DNA of 64,000 bases from Curtobacterium sp. MCPF17_052 (GCF_003234085.1 NZ_QKSD01000008.1:124001-188000), one strand, 5' to 3'; shown: positions 41,396 through 51,128, numbered from the stretch's first letter. Notes: generated by a model from the letters alone, not told the origin. Made by a program: numbers and translations.

Positions 41396-41971
41396 TCAGA
41401 GCGTCGGGTACTGCCCGCGCTTGACCTGCGGCTTCGGCAGGCGGAGGAACCGGAGCTGCCACGCGCGGGTCAGGATGTAGAGGAAGTTCCCACGCTGGAA
41501 CTCCTGCCCGGTCGCGGCGAACTTCCGGCGCAGCGCGAACCACAGCACGGCGCAGTCGAGGACGAACAGCAGCACGAACGCCCAGACGAACAGCAGCGAG
41601 TACGAGGCGGCAGCGGTCTGCGCCGCGAGGAACCCGACGAGCAGGAACAGGATGAGCACCGGCATCATGACCTCGCCCACGTTCCAGCGGGCGTCGATGT
41701 AGTTGCGGATGAACCGGCGCTGCTCGCCGCGGTCCTTCGCCGGCAGGTAGCGCTCTTCGCCGTTCGCCATGCCGACGCGGGCTCGTTCGCGATCACCGTT
41801 CAGACGCGAGCGAGCGGCCTTCTTGTCCGCCGGGCTGTTGCCGACGATCGGGCGCTTGTTGGCGGCTTCACGTTCGCGGCGCGAGGGCGTGGGGCGACCC
41901 TTGCCGTGCGCGACGAGCTCGTCGTCGGCCGGGTTCACGGTCACGTTGGTCTTGGGGGTTGCCTTCGCCAC
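41396..41971 (-). CDS. DUF3043-family membrane protein
   Basis: A 191-residue actinobacterial protein. The basic N-terminal half (KGRPTPSRREREAANKRP, RSRLNGDRERARVGMANGEERYLPAKDRG) is followed by FIRNYIDARWNVGEVMMPVLILFLLVGF and a second hydrophobic hairpin (SLLFVWAFVLLFVLDCAVLWFALRRKF). The function is unknown. GTG 41971 has TAGGAA at 41977-41982, only 5 bases upstream, which may be a variant of the leaderless box. Genes on either side do not suggest a pathway. Confidence 0.85.
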   Translation of the reverse strand: MAKATPKTNVTVNPADDELVAHGKGRPTPSRREREAANKRPIVGNSPADKKAARSRLNGDRERARVGMANGEERYLPAKDRGEQRRFIRNYIDARWNVGEVMMPVLILFLLVGFLAAQTAAASYSLLFVWAFVLLFVLDCAVLWFALRRKFAATGQEFQRGNFLYILTRAWQLRFLRLPKPQVKRGQYPTL

Positions 41972-42009
41972 GGTCGTTCCTAACGGCGCTCTGCGTGCTG
42001 GACGTCCTC

Positions 42010-42015
42010 TAGATT
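42010..42015 (+). promoter_or_regulatory. Candidate leaderless -10 box for the M20 peptidase gene
   Basis: TAGATT lies 7 bases before ATG 42023, with no ribosome site between them. This is one of the best TANNNT matches in the window. It faces the minus-strand DUF3043 promoter across a 51-base gap. Confidence 0.45.
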
Positions 42016-42022
42016 ACCGGCC

Positions 42023-43501
42023 ATGACCGACACCGAGAAGCACACCTCCGCAGCGGGGCCCCAGGCGCCCGCGACCGACCCCGCCCTGCTGGCGGCGCTG
42101 CGCGAGCACGTGCACGGCGCGCTGCCCGCCACGATCGCCGACCTGTCCGCACTCGTGCGCATCCCGTCGGTGTCGTGGTCGGCGTTCGACCCGGCGCACG
42201 TGCGCCGGAACGCGGAGGCCGTGGCCGAGCTGGTGCGCTCGACCCAGGTGTTCGACGAGGTCCGGATCGTGCGCTCCGCGGTCGAGGGCGACACGCCCGC
42301 CGACGCGGACACGGTGTCAGCGGGCGACGAGTCCGTCGAGCTCGGGCAGCCGGCGGTCCTGGCGGTGCGGCCGGCCCGGAACGGCAAGCCGACGGTGATG
42401 CTCTACGCCCACCACGACGTGCAGCCCCAGGGCGACGACGCGCTGTGGGAGACGCCGCCGTTCGAGCCGACCCTGCGCGGCGACCGGCTCTACGGGCGCG
42501 GTGCCTCGGACGACAAGGCCGGCGTGATGACCCACGTCGCCGCACTCCGGGCCGTGCACGCCCAGTTCGGCGAGGACCTGGACGTCGGCATCGTGCTCTT
42601 CATCGAGGGGGAGGAGGAGTTCGGCTCCCGCTCGTTCCGCACCTTCCTGCGCGAGCAGCGCGAACACCTGGCCGCGGACGTCATCGTCGTGGCCGACAGC
42701 GACAACTGGTCGACCGAGGTGCCGGCCATCACGGTGTCGCTCCGTGGCAACACGACGTTCAAGCTCACCGTGACGACGCTCGAGCACGCCAGCCACAGCG
42801 GCATGTACGGCGGCGCCGCCCCGGACGCGATGATGCCGATGGTGCGCCTGCTGGCCTCGCTGCACGACGACGACGGCGCGGTCGCGGTGTCCGGTCTGAC
42901 GGCGCACGACGCCCCGGTGCCCGAGCGGTCCGAGTCGGACTTCGCGACCGAGGCCGCCCTGGTCGAGGGTGCCCGCCCCGTGGGCAGCGGTCCGGTGCTG
43001 TCGCGGATGTGGTTCCAGCCGTCGATCACGGTGACGGGCCTCGACGTCCCGAGCGTCGCGAACGCCTCGAACACGCTGATCCCGACGGTCGCGGCGCGTG
43101 TGTCGGTCCGCGTCGCCCCGGGCCAGGCCGCGACGGAGGCCTTCGCCGCGGTGGAGGCCCACCTGCGTGAGCACGTCCCCTTCGGTGCCCGGATGGAGAT
43201 CACCGAGGTCGACGCCGGCGACGGGTTCCTGGTCGACGCGACCGGCTGGGCCGTCCAGGAGGCCCGCACAGCCATGTCCGAGGGCTGGGGCGCGGACCCG
43301 GTGGAGCAGGGCATCGGCGGGTCGATCCCGTTCGTCTCGGACCTGGCGGCGGAGTTCCCCGAGGCCCAGATCCTGGTCACCGGTGTCGAGGACCCCGACA
43401 CGCGGGCGCACAGCCCGAACGAGTCCCAGCACCTCGGTGTGCTGCACCGCGCGATCGTCTCGGAGGCGATCCTCCTGGCGCGGCTGCAGGGTCGCGGGTG
43501 A
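42023..43501 (+). CDS. M20-family dipeptidase
   Basis: A 492-residue di-zinc peptidase of the M20A/carnosinase-like group. The core includes PTVMLYAHHDVQPQGDD (first zinc His), YGRGASDDKAGVMTHVAAL (bridging Asp), FIEGEEEFGSRSF (catalytic Glu pair), the dimerisation-domain VTTLEHASHSGMYGGAAPDA, and the late zinc ligand near SPNESQHLGVLH. It likely hydrolyses small peptides, for example Cys-Gly. It is a stand-alone gene with its own compact promoter. Confidence 0.93.
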   Translation: MTDTEKHTSAAGPQAPATDPALLAALREHVHGALPATIADLSALVRIPSVSWSAFDPAHVRRNAEAVAELVRSTQVFDEVRIVRSAVEGDTPADADTVSAGDESVELGQPAVLAVRPARNGKPTVMLYAHHDVQPQGDDALWETPPFEPTLRGDRLYGRGASDDKAGVMTHVAALRAVHAQFGEDLDVGIVLFIEGEEEFGSRSFRTFLREQREHLAADVIVVADSDNWSTEVPAITVSLRGNTTFKLTVTTLEHASHSGMYGGAAPDAMMPMVRLLASLHDDDGAVAVSGLTAHDAPVPERSESDFATEAALVEGARPVGSGPVLSRMWFQPSITVTGLDVPSVANASNTLIPTVAARVSVRVAPGQAATEAFAAVEAHLREHVPFGARMEITEVDAGDGFLVDATGWAVQEARTAMSEGWGADPVEQGIGGSIPFVSDLAAEFPEAQILVTGVEDPDTRAHSPNESQHLGVLHRAIVSEAILLARLQGRG

Positions 43502-43554
43502 CCCCTGTCCTCCACAGGTCCTGGATCGGGACCCCGCTCGTCGGTGCACGTGCT

Positions 43555-43560
43555 TAGAAT
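43555..43560 (+). promoter_or_regulatory. Candidate -10 box for erpA
   Basis: TAGAAT at 43555-43560 is a near-consensus -10 and would give a leader of about 40 bases before ATG 43606. No -35 is evident at the right distance. Confidence 0.4.
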
Positions 43561-43605
43561 CGACGCGACGGCCGGTGAACGACACCGCCAGCAAGGGAGA
43601 CGTCG

Positions 43606-43974
43606 ATGAGCGACACCATCACGACCGAAGCAGCGACCGACGCCAAGTCGCACGGTGTGCTGCTGAGCGACGCGGCCTCGGCGAAGGTCGCCAGCCTGCT
43701 CGAGCAGGAAGGCCGCGACGACCTGCGCCTCCGCCTCGCCGTCCAGCCCGGCGGCTGCTCGGGGCTCATCTACCAGCTCTACTTCGACGAGCGACTCCTC
43801 GACGGTGACGCCACGGCCGAGTTCGACGGGGTCGAAGTGGTCGTCGACAAGATGAGCGTCCCGTACCTCGACGGCGCCACGATCGACTTCGAAGACACGA
43901 TCCAGAAGCAGGGCTTCACGATCGACAACCCGAACGCGCAGGGCTCCTGCGCGTGTGGTGACAGCTTCCACTGA
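43606..43974 (+). CDS. erpA: Iron-sulfur cluster insertion protein (ErpA/HesB type)
   Basis: A 122-residue A-type carrier that delivers Fe-S clusters to apoproteins. The three cluster cysteines are visible: Cys 51 in GGCSG, and Cys 115 and 117 in the C-terminal GSCACGD. IDFEDTIQKQGFTIDNPNA is the family C-terminal block. It sits between the peptidase gene and the cytochrome oxidase genes, a common actinobacterial context. A strong terminator separates it from ctaC. Confidence 0.93.
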   Translation: MSDTITTEAATDAKSHGVLLSDAASAKVASLLEQEGRDDLRLRLAVQPGGCSGLIYQLYFDERLLDGDATAEFDGVEVVVDKMSVPYLDGATIDFEDTIQKQGFTIDNPNAQGSCACGDSFH

Positions 43975-44025
43975 CCACCGGACGGGCTGGTCGCCGGCCC
44001 GCGGAACACGCGGGGGAGCGACGAC

Positions 44026-44068
44026 ACGCGAACGGGGAGCGGCCGAGACGGCCGCTCCCCGTTCGCGT
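44026..44068 (+). terminator. Very strong hairpin terminator after erpA
   Basis: A perfect 20-base stem (44026-44045 with 44049-44068) with a 3-base AGA loop lies 51 bases after the erpA stop. Both flanking genes are on the plus strand, so it isolates erpA from ctaC. The arm contains CGGGGAGCGGCC. There is a short TTC but no long T-run. Confidence 0.8.
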
Positions 44069-44191
44069 TCCCGCATCTCGATCGTGACGGACATCACCGC
44101 CGACGCAGATGACCAGGGAAAAGCGCCCCTCGCAGCGCCGTTTCCGTCCACAACGCGTGTCGGTTGTGCGCTCGGTGTCGATGGCTGCGAG

Positions 44192-44197
44192 TAGGCT
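44192..44197 (+). promoter_or_regulatory. Candidate -10 box for the ctaCDF operon
   Basis: TAGGCT at 44192-44197 lies in the 358-base gap after erpA and would give a leader of about 130 bases. TTGTGC at 44164-44169 resembles a -35 but is 22 bases away, too far for a standard promoter. Apart from the erpA terminator, the gap holds nothing else that I recognise. Confidence 0.3.
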
Positions 44198-44332
44198 AGG
44201 AGTGTTCCAACCAAGCTGGGAGTCACCCACGCGTCAGCCCTGCGGCTGACCTCGGTGCTCGTCGACGGGGTCACCGTCGGCGCCGGTCGCGCGACGACCG
44301 GTTCCCGGGCCACGTCTTTCCGAGAGGTAACA

Positions 44333-45235
44333 GTGCGTTCGAATCGCCGTATACGTTGGGCGGCCGTGCCGGTGGCCGTCGGTCTGGTCATCGCACTGGC
44401 TGGCTGCACGCAGCAGCAGATGAACGGATGGCTCCCGGGCACGGAGCAGACGAAGGACGTCACCAACCACACGAGCCGCATCGTCGGCCTGTGGACGACG
44501 AGCTGGATCGTCCTGTTGGCCGTGGGTCTGATCGTCTGGGGCCTGATCATCTGGGCCGCGATCGTCTACCGCCGCCGGAAGGGCCAGACCGGCCTGCCGG
44601 TGCAGATGCGGTACAACATGCCGCTCGAGATCTTCTACACGATCGTGCCGCTGATCCTCGTCCTCGGCTTCTTCGCCTTCACCGCGAAGGACCAGGAAGC
44701 GATCGAGAAGCCGTTCGCGCAGCCCGACGCCACCGTGCACGTGTACGGCAAGCGCTGGGGCTGGGACTTCAACTACATCAACAAGGACAACCCGAAGGAA
44801 AGCGTCTACTACCAGGGCATCCAGGCCCAGGAAGAGGAGAACGGCGGCGGCGCCATCGACGAGTCGCTCCTCCCGACGCTGTACCTGCCGGTGGGCAAGA
44901 AGGTCGAGATCGAGCTCAGCTCTCGCGACGTCAACCACTCCTTCTGGGTCATCGACTTCCTCTACAAGAAGGACATGCTGCCGGGTCGTACGAACTACGA
45001 GTACTTCATCCCGGAGAAGGAAGGCACCTACCAGGGCAAGTGCGCCGAGCTCTGCGGTGAGTACCACTCCCTCATGCTCTTCCAGGTGAAGGTCGTGTCG
45101 CAGGCGAAGTACGACGACTACCTCTCGTCCCTCAAGGACCAGGGCAAGGTCGGTCTGCTCGGCAACGAGTACGACACCAACACGAACCAGCCGAACAACG
45201 AGGCGCCTGCCGAGGCGTCCAGCGAGAAGAAGTAA
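44333..45235 (+). CDS. ctaC: Cytochrome c oxidase subunit II (lipoprotein)
   Basis: Carries the CuA centre that receives electrons for the aa3 oxidase. The 300-residue product from GTG 44333 has GAGAGG just upstream; the open frame extends to 44255 but that start would mask the signal. The lipoprotein signal ends VIALAGC (Cys 25). Two membrane helices follow, then the CuA domain: His ~202 in VNHSFWVID and the ligand motif CAELCGEYHSLM (237-248). It is first of the ctaC-ctaD-ctaF set, 12 bases before ctaD. Confidence 0.96.
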   Translation: MRSNRRIRWAAVPVAVGLVIALAGCTQQQMNGWLPGTEQTKDVTNHTSRIVGLWTTSWIVLLAVGLIVWGLIIWAAIVYRRRKGQTGLPVQMRYNMPLEIFYTIVPLILVLGFFAFTAKDQEAIEKPFAQPDATVHVYGKRWGWDFNYINKDNPKESVYYQGIQAQEEENGGGAIDESLLPTLYLPVGKKVEIELSSRDVNHSFWVIDFLYKKDMLPGRTNYEYFIPEKEGTYQGKCAELCGEYHSLMLFQVKVVSQAKYDDYLSSLKDQGKVGLLGNEYDTNTNQPNNEAPAEASSEKK

Positions 45236-45247
45236 GGGCGCGTCTCA

Positions 45248-46987
45248 ATGACAACGTCATTCGTCGGCCAGGCGACCACCAGGCCTTCGACGCCGGACTT
45301 CCAGGCGTCGAGGGTCGGCCGCAAGGGCAACATCATCGTTCGGTGGGCGACGTCCACCGACCACAAGACGATCGGGTACATGTACCTGATCACCTCGTTC
45401 CTCTACTTCCTGCTCGCCGGCATCATGGCGCTCGTCATCCGCGCGCAGCTGTTCGAGCCGGGGCTCCAGGTCGTCGCGACCAAGGAGCAGTACAACCAGC
45501 TCTTCACGATGCACGGCACGATCATGCTGCTGATGTTCGCGACGCCGCTGTTCTCCGGCTTCGCGAACGCGATCATGCCGCTCCAGATCGGCGCACCGGA
45601 CGTCGCGTTCCCGCGTCTGAACGGCCTGGCCTTCTGGATGTACTTCTTCGGCAGCGCGATCGCCGTCGGTGGCTTCCTCACCCCGCAGGGTGCAGCCTCG
45701 TTCGGGTGGTTCGCCTACGCGCCATTGAGTGACACGACGTTCACACCAGGGCTCGGCGGGACACTGTGGGTCTTCGGGCTCGGCATGACCGGCTTCTCGA
45801 CGATCCTCGGTGCGGTCAACTTCATCACCACGATCATCACGATGCGTGCGCCGGGCATGACGATGTTCCGCATGTCGATCTTCACGTGGAACGTGCTCGT
45901 CACGAGCCTCCTCGTCCTGATGGCCTTCCCGGTCCTCGCCGCCGCGCTCTTCGGCCTCGGGCTCGACCGTGTCTTCGACGCCCAGATCTTCAACCCGGCC
46001 AACGGCGGTGCCCTGCTCTGGCAGCACCTGTTCTGGTTCTTCGGGCACCCCGAGGTCTACATCATCGCGCTGCCGTTCTTCGGCATCGTGTCCGAGGTCT
46101 TCCCGGTGTTCAGCCGCAAGCCGATCTTCGGCTACAAGACCCTCGTCTACGCGACCATCACCATCGCGGCCCTCTCGGTCACGGTGTGGGCGCACCACAT
46201 GTACGTCACCGGTGGCGTCCTCCTGCCGTGGTTCTCGCTGATGACGATGCTCATCGCGGTCCCGACCGGCGTGAAGATCTTCAACTGGGTCGGCACGATG
46301 TGGCGCGGTTCGGTGACGTTCGAGACGCCGATCCTGTGGGCCATCGGCTTCCTCGTGACCTTCACCTTCGGTGGTCTCACCGGCGTGATCCTGGCGTCCC
46401 CGCCGCTCGACTTCCACGTGTCCGACACGTACTTCGTCGTGGCGCACTTCCACTACGTGGTCTTCGGCACCGTCGTGTTCGCGATGTTCTCCGGCTTCTA
46501 CTTCTGGTGGCCGAAGTTCACCGGCAAGATGCTGAACGAGCGCCTCGGCAAGATCCACTTCTGGTTGCTGTTCGTCGGGTTCCACACCACGTTCCTCATC
46601 CAGCACTGGTTGGGCGTCGTGGGCATGCCCCGTCGGTACGCGACCTACCTGCCGAACGACGGCTTCACCTGGATGAACCAGGTGTCGACGATCGGCTCGA
46701 TGATCCTCGGCATCTCGTTCCTGCCGTTCATCTTCAACGTGTACGTCACCGCGCGGAACGCTCCGAAGGTGGCCGTCAACGACCCGTGGGGCTACGGCCG
46801 CTCGCTCGAGTGGGCGACCTCCTGCCCGCCGCCGCGGCACAACTTCACCTCGATCCCGCGGATCCGTTCCGAGTCCCCGGCGTTCGACCTGAACCACCCC
46901 GAGGCCGGCGTGCCGGTCGGCGTGGGCCCGGCGAAGGACGCTCCTGACGCTCCGACCTACGACGCCGCGAAGGGCGAGGTGAAGTAG
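45248..46987 (+). CDS. ctaD: Cytochrome c oxidase subunit I
   Basis: Catalytic subunit with haem a, haem a3 and CuB. The 579 residues form about twelve helices. Visible are the His near [28 protein letters not shown], the His-Tyr site [17 protein letters not shown], and the two-His [26 protein letters not shown]. The C-terminal ~80 residues form an actinobacterial extension. It is co-transcribed with ctaC and ctaF; qcrCAB and ctaE are outside this window. Confidence 0.97.
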   Translation: MTTSFVGQATTRPSTPDFQASRVGRKGNIIVRWATSTDHKTIGYMYLITSFLYFLLAGIMALVIRAQLFEPGLQVVATKEQYNQLFTMHGTIMLLMFATPLFSGFANAIMPLQIGAPDVAFPRLNGLAFWMYFFGSAIAVGGFLTPQGAASFGWFAYAPLSDTTFTPGLGGTLWVFGLGMTGFSTILGAVNFITTIITMRAPGMTMFRMSIFTWNVLVTSLLVLMAFPVLAAALFGLGLDRVFDAQIFNPANGGALLWQHLFWFFGHPEVYIIALPFFGIVSEVFPVFSRKPIFGYKTLVYATITIAALSVTVWAHHMYVTGGVLLPWFSLMTMLIAVPTGVKIFNWVGTMWRGSVTFETPILWAIGFLVTFTFGGLTGVILASPPLDFHVSDTYFVVAHFHYVVFGTVVFAMFSGFYFWWPKFTGKMLNERLGKIHFWLLFVGFHTTFLIQHWLGVVGMPRRYATYLPNDGFTWMNQVSTIGSMILGISFLPFIFNVYVTARNAPKVAVNDPWGYGRSLEWATSCPPPRHNFTSIPRIRSESPAFDLNHPEAGVPVGVGPAKDAPDAPTYDAAKGEVK

Positions 46988-46992
46988 CCGCC

Positions 46993-47409
46993 ATGCGCGC
47001 CAACACCAATCTGTTCTGGATCCTGTTCGTCTTCTTCGTGCTCGCGGACGCCGCGTACACGATCTGGTCGATGATCTACTACGGCTCGGTCGAGTGGGTC
47101 GGCACCCTGTCGATCGGTCTGACCGGCATCATGTCCGCCTTCATCGCCTTCTACCTCGGTCGCGTCATGTCGGCCCAGGGCGGGGTGCTGCCGGAGGACC
47201 GCCAGGACGCGAACATCGAGGACGGCGACGCCGAGCTCGGGCACTTCAGCCCGTGGTCGTGGTGGCCGCTGTTCCTCGCGGCAGCGATCGCGCTCGTGTT
47301 CCTCGGGGTCGCCGCCGGCCTCTGGATCGTGCCGATCGGACTCGTGCTCGTCGCGATCACGCTCGTCGGCTGGGTCTACGAGTACTACCGCGGCAACTTC
47401 GGGCACTGA
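46993..47409 (+). CDS. ctaF: Cytochrome c oxidase subunit IV, actinobacterial type
   Basis: A 138-residue four-helix accessory subunit of the actinobacterial aa3 oxidase. It starts MRANTNLFWILFVFFVLADAAYTIWS and includes GGVLPEDRQDANIEDGDAELGHFSPWSWWP, the acidic loop typical of the family. It begins five bases after the ctaD stop and ends the operon before a hairpin. Confidence 0.92.
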   Translation: MRANTNLFWILFVFFVLADAAYTIWSMIYYGSVEWVGTLSIGLTGIMSAFIAFYLGRVMSAQGGVLPEDRQDANIEDGDAELGHFSPWSWWPLFLAAAIALVFLGVAAGLWIVPIGLVLVAITLVGWVYEYYRGNFGH

Positions 47410-47425
47410 CCCACGCCACACACGC

Positions 47426-47456
47426 TTCGGGCGGCACCATCTCGGTGCCGCCCGAA
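47426..47456 (+). terminator. Terminator after the ctaCDF operon
   Basis: Perfect 13-base arms TTCGGGCGGCACC and GGTGCCGCCCGAA flank a 5-base loop, starting 17 bases after the ctaF stop. It separates the oxidase operon from zwf. A smaller palindrome (GCCCGGGA/TCCCGGGC, 47534-47552) lies further into the 226-base gap. Confidence 0.75.
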
Positions 47457-47635
47457 CTGCGTCCGGGGCAGGCGGACCGCCGCCACCGGATGCACGCACC
47501 GAACAAGAACACGTCCGAACACCATCTGGAACGGCCCGGGAATCTCCCGGGCACGATGGACCTTGGCTCCTGAGGACCGCATGACCGCGGCCGCAGGTCC
47601 TGCGGACCGTCCACAAGCGAAAGGAGTCACCTCCG

Positions 47636-49009
47636 GTGACTGACAAGCGCACGCTCATCATCTTCGGCGCGACCGGCGACCTCGCCTCCCGCCTCCTCCT
47701 GCCGGGTCTCGGTACCTTCCTGCAGAGCGGCCGTTCCGTCCCGGTCCAGCTCATCGGCACGGGCCGCAGCGCCCGCAGCGAGGAGCAGTGGAAGGACGTC
47801 GTGACGAAGTCGTTCGCGTCGCAGGACGTGGCCGGCCCGGAGGTCGATGCGACCATCGGTTCGACGAAGTTCATCCAGGGCGACCCCACCGACCCGGAGC
47901 ACCTGAAGGCCCTGCTCGACGCCGCCGAGGCCGAGCCGATTCTCTACTTCGCGCTGCCGCCGCAGATCGCGTCCGACATCTGCGAGGCGCTGCAGCACGT
48001 CGAGCTCCCCGAGGGCACGACGCTGGCGTTCGAGAAGCCCTTCGGCACCGACGTCGCGAGTGCCGAGGCGCTCAACAAGACGGTCCTCGAGCTCGTCCCC
48101 GAGGAGCGCGTGCACCGCACCGACCACTTCCTCGGTCGTACGACGGTCCTCAACATCATCGGTCTGCGCTTCGCGAACCGCCTGTTCGAGCCGATCTGGA
48201 ACGCCGACAACATCGAGAAGGTCGACGTCTTCTACGACGAGACCCTGGGCCTCGAGAACCGCGCGCAGTACTACGACGAGGCCGGCGCCCTGGTCGACAT
48301 GATCCAGTCGCACCTGCTCCAGATCCTGGCGCTCGTCACGATGGACGCCCCGGCGGCGATCGACTCCGTCGAGTTCCGCTCCTCGCTCGCCCGGGTGCTC
48401 CGCTCGACCCGCCTCAAGGGCGACGACGCGACCATCGCCTCCCGCCGCGCGGTCTACACGGCCGGCACGATCGACGGCAAGGAACTGCCGTCGTACCAGC
48501 AGGAGGACGGGGTCGACCCGTCGCGCGAGACCGAGACCCTGGCCGAGATCGAGGTCGAGGTCGACACCGCCCGTTGGGCCGGCGTCCCCTTCACCCTCCG
48601 CTCCGGCAAGGCGCTCGGCGCCAGTCGGAAGGAGGTGCTCATCACCTTCAAGCCCGTGACGCGCCTGCCCTCCGGTCTGACCGGTCGCCCGAAGGCCGAC
48701 ACGCTGCGCATCGTCCTCAACCCGGACGAGATCGAGCTGTCGGTCTCGGCCAACGGCGGCGGCAACCCGTTCGAGATGGGTCAGGTCACCCTGTCGTCCT
48801 CGTTCGACGACGGCGAGCTCACCCCCTACGGCGAGGTGCTGAACGGCATCTTCCACGACGACCCGCTGCTCTCCATCCGCGGCGATGTCGCGGAGCGCTG
48901 CTGGGAGATCGTCGAGCCGGTCGTCTCCGCGTGGAAGTCCGGAGCAGTCCCGCTCGAGGAGTACCGCGCCGGTTCGCGCGGCCCGGCCGAGTGGGTCAGC
49001 TCCTCCTGA
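47636..49009 (+). CDS. zwf: Glucose-6-phosphate dehydrogenase
   Basis: Oxidises glucose-6-phosphate with NADP at the entry to the pentose phosphate pathway. The 457-residue protein has the nucleotide loop IFGATGDLASR (9-19), ALPP, the substrate signature HRTDHFLGR with the catalytic His, and RSGKALG. It starts at GTG 47636 with AAGGAG at 47621-47626; CTCC directly after could pair with that site. The usual tal/tkt/opcA neighbours are absent, so it is encoded alone here. Confidence 0.95.
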   Translation: MTDKRTLIIFGATGDLASRLLLPGLGTFLQSGRSVPVQLIGTGRSARSEEQWKDVVTKSFASQDVAGPEVDATIGSTKFIQGDPTDPEHLKALLDAAEAEPILYFALPPQIASDICEALQHVELPEGTTLAFEKPFGTDVASAEALNKTVLELVPEERVHRTDHFLGRTTVLNIIGLRFANRLFEPIWNADNIEKVDVFYDETLGLENRAQYYDEAGALVDMIQSHLLQILALVTMDAPAAIDSVEFRSSLARVLRSTRLKGDDATIASRRAVYTAGTIDGKELPSYQQEDGVDPSRETETLAEIEVEVDTARWAGVPFTLRSGKALGASRKEVLITFKPVTRLPSGLTGRPKADTLRIVLNPDEIELSVSANGGGNPFEMGQVTLSSSFDDGELTPYGEVLNGIFHDDPLLSIRGDVAERCWEIVEPVVSAWKSGAVPLEEYRAGSRGPAEWVSSS

Positions 49010-49027
49010 CCGACGCGAGGACCGCAT

Positions 49028-49067
49028 GACGGGAGGCCCGGTGCCAGCTGGCACCGGGCCTCCCGTC
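49028..49067. terminator. Perfect 20-base palindrome between zwf and the GH15 gene
   Basis: Arms GACGGGAGGCCCGGTGCCAG (49028-49047) and its exact complement (49048-49067) form an 18-base stem with an AGCT loop, between convergent genes. It is the longest perfect hairpin in the window after the erpA terminator. Its GGGAGGCCCG arm matches the dnaE-end hairpin. Confidence 0.78.
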
Positions 49068-49113
49068 CGTCCGGGCGCACCGTCGGCAGGGTCCGACGGC
49101 GTGCCCGGTCGTG

Positions 49114-50985
49114 TCAGGCTGGCCGTCCGGCTCGCTCGCCCGCGCCGGTGACGCTCCACGTCCCGCCGTCGCGCTGCGCCGACCTCGTCCGGTGGCCGGC
49201 GGCCGCTCCCCGTGCACGCGCGATCGCGTCTGCCGCGGTCACGAGCGTCAGGTGCGAGAGCGCCTGCGGGGTGTTGCCGATGTGGTGTCCGGTCGCGACG
49301 TCGATCTCCTCCGACAGCATGCCGACGTCGTTCGCGAAGCCGACCAGGACGTCCATGAGTCGTTCGGCGTCCGCGATCCGACCGGACCCGGCGTACTGCT
49401 CGACGAGCCAGAACGAGCAGGCCAGGAACGGGTGTTCCGCGCCGCTGAGACCGTCGAAGCCGGAGGACGTCCGGTACCGGAGCAGGAGCCCGTCGTCGCC
49501 GACGCGGAGGTCCTGCTCGATGGCCGCGACCGTGCCGAGCATCCGCGGGTCGTCCGGCTTGCAGTAGCCGATCTGGGGCAGGACGAGCAGGCTCGCGTCG
49601 ACCTCGTCGGTGTCGTAATGCTGCCGGTAGGCGCCGCGCTCGGCGTTCCATCCGTGTTCCTCGATCTCCGCGCGCACCTGGTCGCGCAGGGTGCGCCAGC
49701 GCTCGACGGGCCCCTCGAGGCCGAACTCCTCACATGCGGCGACCCCGCGGTCGAACGCCGCCCAGATCATCGCGCGCGAGTGGGTGAAGTGCCGCCGGGG
49801 TCCGCGCATCTCCCAGATGCCGTTGTCGGGCTCCTGCCAGTGCTCCTCGACGTGGCTGAGGAGCGCGCGCTGCAGGGACCACGAGGCGCCGCTCTCCTCG
49901 ACGCCGAGCTCGCGTGCGTCGTGCAGCGCTGCCAGGACCTCTCCGAACACGTCGCCCTGGTACTGCGTGTACGCGCCGTTGCCGACGCGCACCGGCTTCG
50001 AGTCCGCGTACCCGGCCAGGTGGTCGAGCGTCCGTTCCGGCAGTTCCCGTTCACCGGCGATGCCGTACATGATCTGCACGTCGTCGGGGTCACCCGCGAT
50101 CGCGCGGAGCAGCCACGCCCGCCAGTGTGACGCCTCGTCGCGGTACCCGTGGGCGATCAGGGACGCGAGCGCCATCGACGCGTCACGCAGCCACACGAAG
50201 CGGTAGTCCCAGTTGCGTTCGCCGCCGGGGTCCTCCGGGAGGCTCGTGGTCGCGGCCGCCACGACGCCGCCGGTCTCGGCGTGGGTCATGGCGCGCAGGT
50301 ACATCAGCGAGCTGCGGACGGCGGACGCGTACCTGCCCTCGGCGCGGGTGCGGGAGGTCCAGTCGTGCCACCAGTCGCGGGTGTGGTGCAGGGCGGCGTC
50401 GACGTCGAACGGCTCCGGGGGCTCACGGTGGGAGGGGTACCAGGTGAGGACGGTGTCGAGGACGTCGCCGTCCGCGATCGTCGTGGTGGCGGTGTGCCGG
50501 TGGTCGTCGGCGCGGAAGCGCGGGCCCCGGACGACGACGGCGTCCGGACCGGCGGTCGCGACGAGGACCGGTTCGTCGTCGTTGCCCACCTGACGGATCC
50601 AGGGCAGGACGTCCCCGTAGCCGAAGCGGATGCGCAGGACCTGGCGCATGTCGACCGTCCCGGTGAGCCCGCGGACCCGTCGGACGATGGTGGCCCGGTG
50701 CGCGTCGACCGGCATGAAGTCGGTGACCTCGACGACGCCGGTCGTGGTGGTCCACACCGTCGAGAGCACGAGGGAGTCGCCTTCGTGTCGGCGGACCGGG
50801 GTCGCGTCGGGGTCGGCGGGGCGGAGCGACCACTGACCGTCGTGCTCGTCGCCGAGCAGTGCCGCGAACGTCGACGCACTGTCGAAGCGGGGCAGGCACG
50901 CCCAGTCGACGTCACCGTCCCGGGTGACGAGTGCGGCCGTGTGACAGTCCCCGATGAGGGCGTGGTCCTCGATGCGCTGAGCCAT
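49114..50985 (-). CDS. GH15-family glucoamylase/trehalase-like protein
   Basis: A 623-residue protein. An N-terminal beta-sandwich domain (IEDHALIGDCHTAALVTRDGDVDWACLPRFDS) is followed by an (alpha/alpha)6 barrel with ERNWDYRFVWLRDASM (about 255-270), YQGDVFGE, and WQEPDNGIWEMRG, which holds a likely catalytic Glu. It matches the mycobacterial trehalase-like GH15 group more than starch-binding glucoamylases. It has no signal peptide, so a cytoplasmic alpha-glucoside substrate such as trehalose is likely. Substrate is inferred. Confidence 0.88.
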   Translation of the reverse strand: MAQRIEDHALIGDCHTAALVTRDGDVDWACLPRFDSASTFAALLGDEHDGQWSLRPADPDATPVRRHEGDSLVLSTVWTTTTGVVEVTDFMPVDAHRATIVRRVRGLTGTVDMRQVLRIRFGYGDVLPWIRQVGNDDEPVLVATAGPDAVVVRGPRFRADDHRHTATTTIADGDVLDTVLTWYPSHREPPEPFDVDAALHHTRDWWHDWTSRTRAEGRYASAVRSSLMYLRAMTHAETGGVVAAATTSLPEDPGGERNWDYRFVWLRDASMALASLIAHGYRDEASHWRAWLLRAIAGDPDDVQIMYGIAGERELPERTLDHLAGYADSKPVRVGNGAYTQYQGDVFGEVLAALHDARELGVEESGASWSLQRALLSHVEEHWQEPDNGIWEMRGPRRHFTHSRAMIWAAFDRGVAACEEFGLEGPVERWRTLRDQVRAEIEEHGWNAERGAYRQHYDTDEVDASLLVLPQIGYCKPDDPRMLGTVAAIEQDLRVGDDGLLLRYRTSSGFDGLSGAEHPFLACSFWLVEQYAGSGRIADAERLMDVLVGFANDVGMLSEEIDVATGHHIGNTPQALSHLTLVTAADAIARARGAAAGHRTRSAQRDGGTWSVTGAGERAGRPA

Positions 50986-51128
50986 GCCCTGATCGAACCA
51001 CCCACACCCCGGACGCGGCTGCGCTGAAGGTGCGTTCAGATCGCTCCCGGCATGACTTCGGCGGCACGGCCGACCGTCACCAGCAGCAGCCAGCGTCGGT
51101 CGAGAGCCCGTTCAGTCGAGAGCCAGGG

